Positions 57,634 through 64,000 of a DNA stretch of 64,000 nt are shown here, piece after piece. The notes below the pieces were generated by a model. It was given only the letters and a program-made list of their open reading frames with translations. It was not told where the DNA came from and made no database searches. The stretch is from Buttiauxella sp965119215 (GTDB lineage Bacteria > Pseudomonadota > Gammaproteobacteria > Enterobacterales > Enterobacteriaceae), in NCBI GenBank assembly GCA_965119215.1, contig CBCPKK010000016.1, positions 115,817-179,816 of the forward strand. Reading direction: 5' to 3'. Position 1 is the first letter of the stretch. The number at the start of each line of letters is the position of its first letter. Made by a program: the position numbers and the translations under genes.

Positions 57634-57753
57634 AGTAGTCCCTTAGCACCGCATAATGCGGCACCTGGTAGCATGCAGGCGCGGCTAATCCTTGCCTTGC
57701 AGGCCAAATTTTTTCATCAGCAGGGACATCATTGAAAAGCACGATCGACGCCA

Positions 57754-57779
57754 CTGCCTTACGCTATCCGGTAAGGCAG
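57754..57779 (-). promoter_or_regulatory. Stem-loop in the mgtA leader
   Basis: CTGCCTTAC, eight-base loop, GTAAGGCAG: perfect nine-pair stem, 23 bases downstream of the mgtL stop and about 120 before mgtA. Corresponds in place to the switch stem that exposes a Rho-dependent terminator in the E. coli/Salmonella mgtA leader; equivalence is inferred. Confidence 0.55.
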
Positions 57780-57801
57780 CCACATCTAAAAGAAGGGATT
57801 C

Positions 57802-57852
57802 TTACCGGATTATTCCTGTCATTACAGTTTTAGGACTGGGATCGGGTTCCAT
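57802..57852 (-). CDS. mgtL: mgtA leader peptide MgtL
   Basis: 16-codon frame, MEPDPSPKTVMTGIIR, with a strong ribosome site (GGAGGCG). E. coli MgtL is 17 residues beginning MEPDPTP; the Glu2-Pro3-Asp4-Pro5 start, which destabilises ribosomes when Mg2+ is low, and Pro7 are kept. The second half is wholly different: the Arg-rich tail of the E. coli peptide is absent. Translation of mgtL controls whether transcription reaches mgtA. Confidence 0.85.
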   Translation of the reverse strand: MEPDPSPKTVMTGIIR

Positions 57853-57905
57853 GTCGCCTCCGGTTAAAAGAAAATATTTACGGGTTTAGTGTACTCCCAC
57901 AAAAC

Positions 57906-57922
57906 TAAACCTGATGTAAACC
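57906..57922 (-). promoter_or_regulatory. PhoP box of mgtL-mgtA
   Basis: On the minus strand, GGTTTA-CATCA-GGTTTA: a perfect direct repeat with 5-base spacing, the PhoP consensus. Twelve bases further downstream is a -10-like TACACT. Lies 54 bases before mgtL. Confidence 0.9.
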
Positions 57923-57995
57923 AGATTTTTTCCATTGTGGTATCGTTGGCTGGCCTTACTCTACTAAGAAATTGAATGCAGGGAAGAAAGTCGCT

Positions 57996-58943
57996 ATGCA
58001 AAGCCGTCTTACGATAAAAGATATCGCCCGCTTAAGCGGTGTGGGCAAATCTACCGTCTCTCGCGTTCTGAATAATGAAAGCGGGGTCAGCGCCCGCACG
58101 CGTGAACGTGTGGAAGCGGTCATGCAGCAAGAGGGCTTCTCCCCTTCCCGTTCGGCGCGGGCTATGCGCGGGCAGAGCGATAAAGTCGTCGCCATTATTG
58201 TCACGCGCCTGGATTCGCTATCGGAAAATCTTGCGGTGCAAACCATCCTGCCGTCGCTTTATGAGCAGGGCTACGATCCCATCATGATGGAAAGCCAGTT
58301 TTCCCCAAAACTGGTTGAAGAACATCTTGGTGTCTTGCAGCGGCGTAATATCGACGGCGTTATTTTGTTTGGCTTCACCGGCATTCCCGAGAAAATTATG
58401 CAGCCGTGGCAATCAACGCTGGTTTTGATGGCACGAGACGCCAAAGGGTTTGCCTCGGTTTGTTATGACGACGAAGGGGCCATTACTATCCTGATGACGC
58501 GCCTGTACGAACAAGGCCATCGCCACATCAGCTTCCTGGGTGTTCCTCATAGCGATATCACGACCGGTTACCGCCGACACCACGCGTATCTCGATTTTTG
58601 CAAAACCTATACTTTGACGCCAAATTTCGCTCTTCCTGGTCTGGCGATGAAGCAAGGCTATGATCACGTTGCAGAAGTATTGATGCCGGAAACCACCGCC
58701 CTGGTTTGCGCCACCGACACCCTCGCCCTGGGTGCCAGTAAATATTTGCAGGAAAAGCAAATCACGACGCTCCAACTGGCAAGCGTGGGCAGCACACCGC
58801 TGATGAAATTCCTCCATCCAGAAATTATCACTGTCGATCCTGGCTACGCAGAAGCCGGGCGCCAGGCCGCGCGGCAGTTGATCGGCCAGATCACGCAGTC
58901 CTGCGATCTACGCCAGATAGTGATCCCTGGTTCGTTGCTGTAG
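57996..58943 (+). CDS. treR: Trehalose operon repressor (LacI family)
   Basis: 315 residues (E. coli 315) starting MQSRLTIKDIARLSGVGKSTVSRVLNN, with the helix-turn-helix at about 6-25, and the effector domain recognising trehalose-6-phosphate (inducer) and trehalose. The ATG at 57996 matches E. coli; an upstream TTG at 57972 is unsupported. Divergent from mgtA, upstream of treB with the TreR palindrome between. Confidence 0.95.
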   Translation: MQSRLTIKDIARLSGVGKSTVSRVLNNESGVSARTRERVEAVMQQEGFSPSRSARAMRGQSDKVVAIIVTRLDSLSENLAVQTILPSLYEQGYDPIMMESQFSPKLVEEHLGVLQRRNIDGVILFGFTGIPEKIMQPWQSTLVLMARDAKGFASVCYDDEGAITILMTRLYEQGHRHISFLGVPHSDITTGYRRHHAYLDFCKTYTLTPNFALPGLAMKQGYDHVAEVLMPETTALVCATDTLALGASKYLQEKQITTLQLASVGSTPLMKFLHPEIITVDPGYAEAGRQAARQLIGQITQSCDLRQIVIPGSLL

Positions 58944-58984
58944 CCGTCTCCGTTCACGGTTTATTGTGATCATTACCTGATTTC

Positions 58985-58996
58985 GGGAACGTTCCC
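58985..58996. promoter_or_regulatory. TreR operator upstream of treB
   Basis: GGGAACGTTCCC, a perfect 12-base palindrome, identical in core to the E. coli TreR site. A CRP-like half-site TTGTGATCATTACC precedes it at about 58963. Lies 69 bases before treB. Confidence 0.85.
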
Positions 58997-59064
58997 GTTT
59001 TCATAAAAAAGATTAAAAGATAACCTTGCACGCAGCTACCCTCTCACTACCTCGGAACATCAAA

Positions 59065-60483
59065 ATGGCCAAAGTGAAACAACAGGATATAGACAGGCTG
59101 ATAGACCTGGTCGGCGGACGTGCCAACATTGCAACCGTGAGTCACTGTATTACTCGGCTGCGTTTTGTATTGAACGACCCAACGGCGGCTTTCCCAAAAC
59201 AAATCGAAGAACTGCCGATGGTCAAAGGCTGCTTTACTAACGCCGGGCAGTTCCAGGTGGTGATTGGCACTGAAGTTGGCGATTACTATCAAGCGTTGAT
59301 CGCGGCGACAGGGCACAGCACAGCGGATAAAGAACAGGCTAAACTCGCCGCACGCCAGAATATGAAATGGCATGAGCAATTGATTTCCCACTTCGCGGAG
59401 ATCTTCTTCCCTCTGTTACCCGCATTGATCAGCGGTGGTTTGATCTTAGGCTTCCGCAATGTGATCGGCGATTTGCCAATGAGCAACGGCCAGACACTTG
59501 CGCAAATGCACCCTTCTCTGCAATCCATCTACGACTTCTTGTGGCTGATTGGCGAGGCCATTTTCTTCTATCTGCCGGTCGGTATTTGCTGGTCTGCCGT
59601 GCGAAAAATGGGTGGGACGCCTATCCTTGGGATTGTACTTGGCGTAACGCTTGTTTCACCGCAGCTGATGAATGCCTATGAATTAGGTAGCAAAATTCCG
59701 GAAGTGTGGAACTTTGGCTGGTTTACCATCGAGAAAGTCGGTTACCAGGCGCAGGTAATTCCAGCCCTGCTGGCGGGCCTGGCTCTTGGCTTTATTGAGA
59801 CGCGTCTGAAACGCATCGTGCCGGATTACCTCTATCTTGTAGTCGTGCCTGTGTGTTCACTGATTCTGGCGGTATTCCTGGCGCATGCATTCATCGGCCC
59901 GTTTGGTCGCTGGATTGGTGACGGCGTGGCATTTGCGGTTCGCCACTTGATGACCGGCAGTTTTGCACCTGTCGGCGCAGCATTGTTTGGTTTTATGTAC
60001 GCACCGCTGGTGATTACCGGCGTGCATCAAACGACGCTCGCCATCGACATGCAGATGATTCAGAGCATGGGCGGAACGCCTGTGTGGCCACTGATTGCGC
60101 TGTCTAACATTGCTCAGGCATCAGCGGTTGTCGGCATCATCATTTGCAGCCGTAAACATAACGAACGTGAGATTTCAGTTCCGGCGGCGATTTCCGCCTA
60201 CCTGGGCGTGACCGAACCGGCAATGTACGGCATCAACCTGAAATACCGCTTCCCGATGCTGTGCGCGATGATTGGCTCGGGTCTTGCGGGCTTGCTGTGT
60301 GGCCTGAGCGGCGTGATGGCAAACGGAATTGGCGTTGGCGGATTGCCTGGTATCCTGTCCATTCAGCCGCGTTATTGGGAAGTTTATTCCCTCGCGATCC
60401 TGATTGCCGTAGTGGTTCCCATCGTACTGACCAGCGTGATGTATAAGCGCAAATACCGTCAGGGCACGTTGTTAGTGGTGTAG
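59065..60483 (+). CDS. treB: PTS trehalose transporter EIIBC
   Basis: 472 residues (E. coli 473). Imports trehalose as trehalose-6-phosphate. EIIB domain at about 1-85 with phosphorylated Cys28 in TVSHCITRLRF; EIIC with about ten helices and the GVTEPAMYGINLKYRF loop. No EIIA; uses Crr. The ATG at 59065 gives MAKVKQQDIDRLIDLVGG; the frame from 59026 is not conserved. Followed by a REP-like element, then treC. Confidence 0.95.
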   Translation: MAKVKQQDIDRLIDLVGGRANIATVSHCITRLRFVLNDPTAAFPKQIEELPMVKGCFTNAGQFQVVIGTEVGDYYQALIAATGHSTADKEQAKLAARQNMKWHEQLISHFAEIFFPLLPALISGGLILGFRNVIGDLPMSNGQTLAQMHPSLQSIYDFLWLIGEAIFFYLPVGICWSAVRKMGGTPILGIVLGVTLVSPQLMNAYELGSKIPEVWNFGWFTIEKVGYQAQVIPALLAGLALGFIETRLKRIVPDYLYLVVVPVCSLILAVFLAHAFIGPFGRWIGDGVAFAVRHLMTGSFAPVGAALFGFMYAPLVITGVHQTTLAIDMQMIQSMGGTPVWPLIALSNIAQASAVVGIIICSRKHNEREISVPAAISAYLGVTEPAMYGINLKYRFPMLCAMIGSGLAGLLCGLSGVMANGIGVGGLPGILSIQPRYWEVYSLAILIAVVVPIVLTSVMYKRKYRQGTLLVV

Positions 60484-60500
60484 ACCGTTCACAACCCATG

Positions 60501-60573
60501 GTGGATGTCGCTAACGCTAATCCACCCTACCACGACTTTTCGTAGGTCGGATTAGCGTTAGCGACATCCGACA
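60501..60573. repeat. REP-like element, copy 3 (treB/treC intergenic)
   Basis: GGTGGATGTCGCT...CGCTAATCCACCCTAC then GTAGGTCGGATTAGCG...AGCGACATCCGACA: the cleanest inverted pair of the three copies. It sits in the operon gap between treB and treC. Confidence 0.9.
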
Positions 60574-60612
60574 TCTGAGGCCGTAATGGCCTCACCGTTT
60601 TAGGAATGTTTT

Positions 60613-62268
60613 ATGAATACAACTCCTCCATGGTGGCAGCATGGTGTCATCTACCAGATCTACCCGAAGAGTTTTCAGGACACGACCGGCAGTGGCACCG
60701 GCGATCTCGCAGGCGTTATCAAGCGCCTGGACTACTTAAAGCTGCTGGGCGTTGACGCTATTTGGCTGACACCGTTTTATATCTCCCCGCAGATTGATAA
60801 CGGCTACGACGTCGCCAATTATTGCGCCATCGATCCCACCTACGGCACGCTGGATGACTTTGATAAACTGGTCGCCGAGGCGCACGACCGCGGGATTCGC
60901 ATCGTTCTGGATATGGTGTTTAACCATACGTCGACGCAACATGCCTGGTTCCACGAATCGCTCAATAAAGAGAGCCCGTACCGCGAGTTTTATATCTGGC
61001 GCGACGGTACCCCGGATATTTTGCCGAATAACTGGCGCTCCAAATTTGGCGGTAATGCCTGGCGCTGGCACGCAGAAAGTGGCCAGTATTATCTGCACCT
61101 GTTTGCGCCAGAGCAGGCGGATCTCAACTGGGAAAACCCGCAGGTTCGCGCTGAACTGAAAAAAGTTTGTGAGTTTTGGGCCGATCGCGGCGTGGACGGT
61201 TTACGCCTCGATGTGATCAACCTGATATCCAAAGATCAGGATTTCCCGAACGATATTGACGGTGGTGACGGGCGTCGTTTTTATACCGACGGGCCGCGCA
61301 TTCACGAATACCTGCAAGAGTTTAGCCGCGATGTGTTTACTCCACGCGGGTTAATGACCGTTGGGGAAATGTCGTCGACGACGCTCGATAATTGCCAGCA
61401 ATATGCGGCGTTAAATAGCAATGAACTGTCGATGACGTTCAACTTCCACCATCTGAAAGTGGACTACCCTGGCGGGCAAAAATGGGCGCTGGCAGCGCCT
61501 GACTACGTGGCGCTAAAAGCTATTTTCAGCCACTGGCAGCAAGGCATGCACAACGTGGCGTGGAATGCGTTGTTCTGGTGTAACCACGACCAGCCACGCA
61601 TCGTGTCGCGTTTTGGCGATGAAGGCGAGCTGCGAGTTCCTGCGGCGAAGATGCTGGCGATGGTGCTACACGGCATGCAAGGCACACCGTACATTTATCA
61701 GGGCGAAGAATTGGGGATGACCAATCCGCACTTCAAACGCATCATTGATTATCGCGATGTGGAAAGTCACAACATGTACGCTGAACTGCGCGCCCAGGGC
61801 CGAGACAGTGACAATCTGTTGGCGATCCTCGCCAGTAAATCCCGCGATAACAGCCGCACACCAATGCAATGGGACGATAGCGAACACGCCGGTTTCACTC
61901 ACGGATTGCCGTGGATAAATCTGTGCGATAACTATCAAACTATTAACGCCAAAGCGGCTGTTGATGACCCAAATTCGGTATTTTATGCCTATCAGCAGCT
62001 GATTAAATTACGCAAGGCGAACTCTGTATTCACCTGGGGTAGCTATCAGGATCTGCTGCCAGAACATCCGTATTTGTGGTGCTATCGCCGCGAATGGCAA
62101 GGGCAAACGTTGATTGTTGCCGCAAACCTTAGCCGTGAAAATCAGTGGTGGATGCCAGAAGCCTTCGACGGTGAATGGGATGTGCTGATGAGCAACTACG
62201 CTGAAGCGGCGGGTAAACCCGGTGAGATAAGCCTGCGGCCATTTGAGGCGGTTTATTGGTTACAGTGA
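60613..62268 (+). CDS. treC: Trehalose-6-phosphate hydrolase (GH13)
   Basis: 551 residues (E. coli 551). Splits trehalose-6-phosphate into glucose and glucose-6-phosphate in the cytoplasm. GH13 regions: DMVFNHTS, nucleophile Asp in GLRLDVINL (about 198-206), acid/base Glu in MTVGEMSS (about 247-254) and NHDQPR with the third carboxylate (about 322-327). AGGAA precedes the ATG at 60613. Second gene of the treBC operon. Confidence 0.96.
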   Translation: MNTTPPWWQHGVIYQIYPKSFQDTTGSGTGDLAGVIKRLDYLKLLGVDAIWLTPFYISPQIDNGYDVANYCAIDPTYGTLDDFDKLVAEAHDRGIRIVLDMVFNHTSTQHAWFHESLNKESPYREFYIWRDGTPDILPNNWRSKFGGNAWRWHAESGQYYLHLFAPEQADLNWENPQVRAELKKVCEFWADRGVDGLRLDVINLISKDQDFPNDIDGGDGRRFYTDGPRIHEYLQEFSRDVFTPRGLMTVGEMSSTTLDNCQQYAALNSNELSMTFNFHHLKVDYPGGQKWALAAPDYVALKAIFSHWQQGMHNVAWNALFWCNHDQPRIVSRFGDEGELRVPAAKMLAMVLHGMQGTPYIYQGEELGMTNPHFKRIIDYRDVESHNMYAELRAQGRDSDNLLAILASKSRDNSRTPMQWDDSEHAGFTHGLPWINLCDNYQTINAKAAVDDPNSVFYAYQQLIKLRKANSVFTWGSYQDLLPEHPYLWCYRREWQGQTLIVAANLSRENQWWMPEAFDGEWDVLMSNYAEAAGKPGEISLRPFEAVYWLQ

Positions 62269-62312
62269 ATAATTACAATAAAACCACCTTTTGAGAGATA
62301 ATTCATACTGCT

Positions 62313-62346
62313 GACGGCCCTACATAAATATGTGGGCCGTCTTTTA
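62313..62346 (+). terminator. Rho-independent terminator after treC
   Basis: GACGGCCC..ACAT and ATGT..GGGCCGTC form a 12-pair stem (one mismatch) followed by TTTTAT. Confidence 0.88.
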
Positions 62347-62405
62347 TCGAGTGCCCCCTCCTGAGAGATCACTTTTAATACGATGCTAGTTACACTGAAT
62401 TATTT

Positions 62406-63098
62406 TCAGGGGCATTCAATTAGATCATGGAGCATCTTGCCTTTCGTGTTATTTTTCAACAATGACTTGCCAATAATTTCTTTTATTTCAGCTTTATCAG
62501 CCGCATCCATTGTATAATTATTTTTGATGAACAGTTCAACAGCAGCAATATTTCCCACTTTAACATCCGGAGCCTCTAATGCATGTTTCAGTGCTGTCAA
62601 CTCACTCTGAAATGCAATTTCCTTTCCAATTTTATTGTTTTCTTCAACATCTGATTTGTATTTTTCTCGAACCACTTTGTTTTTTATTTTTTCTGGGTCC
62701 ACTGCGCCAAAAATGGGTTCATCTACGGAATCCTGAGGAGGAATGATATTCATATAATAAGGTTTATTAGATTTGTAGTTTTCAATATAATACTTCTCAA
62801 ATAACTCTATTATTTTCACATGCAGTATTAATGACTCTGTTCTATATTTTTTAAATTCATTAACTGTTAATTCACCCCTGGGAATCTGAATATTATCGAG
62901 AATCAAAAAAGCACTTCGTAAATTTGCATCATTAGCATCAATAAGTGGATCTTCCTTAAAGAATTGTATTTTTTTTCGGATCTCATATAAATTCAGGTCG
63001 ATATTATTTTTCATTTTATCCTCACTATATATTGAGAAGGTACTAATGGCGCATAAACTGAAGACCACTATCTGGATCAGTGTAGTTTGTCGTTTCAT
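62406..63098 (-). CDS. Exported small protein, putative immunity partner of the VgrG-tail protein
   Basis: The ATG at 63098 gives 230 residues starting MKRQTTLIQIVVFSLCAISTFSIYS, a convincing signal peptide, so a periplasmic product is likely. The frame is open to 63257 but overlaps the upstream gene further and lacks a better start. The mature part is Lys/Asn/Glu-rich and alpha-helical (YEIRKKIQFFKEDPL, LILHVKIIELFEKYYIENY, AAVELFIKNNYTMDAADKAEIK); no family recognised. It overlaps the 3' end of the VgrG-like gene by 56 bases in another frame on the same strand, and is notably AT-richer than its neighbours. Order and coupling suggest an immunity protein; this is inference. Confidence 0.6.
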   Translation of the reverse strand: MKRQTTLIQIVVFSLCAISTFSIYSEDKMKNNIDLNLYEIRKKIQFFKEDPLIDANDANLRSAFLILDNIQIPRGELTVNEFKKYRTESLILHVKIIELFEKYYIENYKSNKPYYMNIIPPQDSVDEPIFGAVDPEKIKNKVVREKYKSDVEENNKIGKEIAFQSELTALKHALEAPDVKVGNIAAVELFIKNNYTMDAADKAEIKEIIGKSLLKNNTKGKMLHDLIECP

Positions 63099-64000
63099 GA
63101 TGTACTGTTTTAGTTGTCGTACAACGGCCATCGATAAATATCTCATGTTTTTGTTCTGTTTCTGGGAAGCTATAAATTTGAGTCTTACTAATAGTCCACT
63201 CCCATAATATCGGCATAGAAAGGATACAAGGGATAAATGGTAATTCTTTTCCTGCATGAGTCCCTATAGTAGCAAAAATCGTATCATAGACAGTCGAATC
63301 AAGAGTATTTCCCAAGGAAGGAGAATATTCCTGGCCAGAGATCCCAAACCATTCAGAGGTACCTGTTGGATACCGCCCATGCCATGCACCAGTCAAACCA
63401 CTATAAGGGCCTGTTCCTGTAGCTTGAGAATCTCGCTCCCTTATAAAGATGGCATAAAAGTTAACATCAACAGGTTCAACATATGGTCTGCCGAGCCATC
63501 CACAATCGGGGAATCCTTTGTGATGCAGGAGTGGTGACCCTGATACCCGTTTCATCACAAAGGCAGAGGGTTCCACAATAGTAAATTGAACCTCGCTCTT
63601 TCCATTAGCCGTAGTCGCGGTCACCGTAGCTTTAACTGCTTTGTCAGAAGCGGTAAAACTGGCTGAATAACTATCTGTTTTTACCAGGACTCCACTATTA
63701 GTCGGTGATAAAGACCAACCAGATACTTCGTTATTACATTTTAAACTTACTTGCTCACCTACACCGATCCTCCTTCTGTCACGCGCAGCAGGCATAGTTG
63801 CCTTTGTCTCTGTAATAATTAAATCTGCATTATTATTTTCTAAGCCGTCCTTCGATTCCGATTCATCCTGCTCTCCTGAGTTACTCCCTTTATATTTCTC
63901 TGATGCATCATCCCCCCCTATCATTTCCCCCAAGAGAATATTTTGCAGTGTCTGCACCGGCGTGCCCGGACTCCCGCCACCGTTCAGGTTGATTCTGGCC
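63043..64000 (-). CDS. C-terminal part of a VgrG-like protein with Ig-like linker and unknown C-terminal domain (5' end outside window)
   Basis: 318 visible residues, open to the window edge. The first visible residues ARINLNGGGSPGTPVQTLQ resemble the end of T6SS VgrG spike proteins as I know them. An acidic linker follows (EKYKGSNSGEQDESESKDG), then an Ig-like/Big-type beta domain (about 65-140, with IGVGEQVSLKC and SYSASFTASDKAVKATVTATT). The last ~180 residues (HKGFPDCGWLGRPYVEPVDVNF, GAWHGRYPTGTSEWFGI, CILSMPILWEWTISKTQIY, FIDGRCTTTKTVHHETTNY) match nothing I recognise and would be the effector part of a 'specialised' VgrG. No lipobox or signal is visible because the N-terminus is missing. 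Confidence 0.6.
   Translation of the reverse strand, partial: ARINLNGGGSPGTPVQTLQNILLGEMIGGDDASEKYKGSNSGEQDESESKDGLENNNADLIITETKATMPAARDRRRIGVGEQVSLKCNNEVSGWSLSPTNSGVLVKTDSYSASFTASDKAVKATVTATTANGKSEVQFTIVEPSAFVMKRVSGSPLLHHKGFPDCGWLGRPYVEPVDVNFYAIFIRERDSQATGTGPYSGLTGAWHGRYPTGTSEWFGISGQEYSPSLGNTLDSTVYDTIFATIGTHAGKELPFIPCILSMPILWEWTISKTQIYSFPETEQKHEIFIDGRCTTTKTVHHETTNYTDPDSGLQFMRH

Noticed and set aside
62280..62370. TTTTGAGAGATAA and CCTGAGAGATCA near the treC end as integration-site repeats
   Set aside because: Only about eight identical bases, no tRNA gene and no integrase in view.

Overview
The window is chromosomal DNA of a member of the Enterobacteriaceae. Most proteins align almost residue for residue, from memory, with Escherichia coli or Salmonella products (PepA, ValS, LptFG, PyrBI, MgtA, TreRBC, FadH, RlmG, AscFBG, Aer, PatA). 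The gene content is not that of E. coli K-12: pobA, miaE, an arginine deiminase cluster, a GH20 hexosaminidase, a fused dihydroxyacetone kinase and a T6SS-like VgrG tail are all present. I cannot name the genus from sequence alone. No rRNA, tRNA, insertion sequence, prophage or CRISPR array was seen.

Layout. Positions 1-1641 hold a 4-hydroxybenzoate module: pobA plus the cut-off start of its AraC-type regulator. Positions 1943-4550 hold yjjP-yjjB (succinate/amino-acid-exporter family), a TetR regulator and yjjA. An orphan methyltransferase follows at 4599-5612. The cryptic beta-glucoside system ascG/ascFB fills 5729-9933, and then come curA, the aerotaxis receptor aer and proP. A five-gene peptide/nickel-type ABC transporter operon lies at 14628-19708, followed by patA, an orphan GT17 glycosyltransferase and a RafY-like porin. 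fadH, rlmG and ygjP (24194-27931) match an E. coli block near aer/patA. An orphan ATP-dependent dihydroxyacetone kinase marks the junction to a second block.

The second block (29734-62268) follows the E. coli yjgR-lptG-lptF-pepA-holC-valS-yjgN-yjgM...rraB-argI-tabA...pyrLBI-ridA...mgtA-treR-treB-treC order. It has four insertions relative to K-12: miaE; the arginine deiminase cluster arcA-arcC-arcB-arcD plus an ArgR paralogue between tabA and pyrL; a Hok-type toxin locus; and the hexosaminidase gene. At the right edge, past the treC terminator, lies an AT-richer accessory region with the 3' end of a VgrG-like gene. This carries an Ig-like linker and a C-terminal domain I do not recognise, and it overlaps a small secreted-protein gene that may be its immunity partner.

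Regulation legible in the DNA: tandem ARG boxes before argI, the pyrL attenuator, a PhoP box and mgtL leader before mgtA, a TreR operator before treB, an AscG-type operator before ascF, a sigma-28 promoter before aer, a sigma-54 promoter before patA, a FadR-like site before fadH and a CRP-like site before arcA. Three copies of a REP-like repeat are present; two of them sit between the first and second genes of transport/sugar operons.

The best candidates for something undescribed are the VgrG-tail effector/immunity pair at the right edge, the ArgR paralogue that lacks the arginine-binding Asp pair, and the Hok-like locus with its heavily structured leader.
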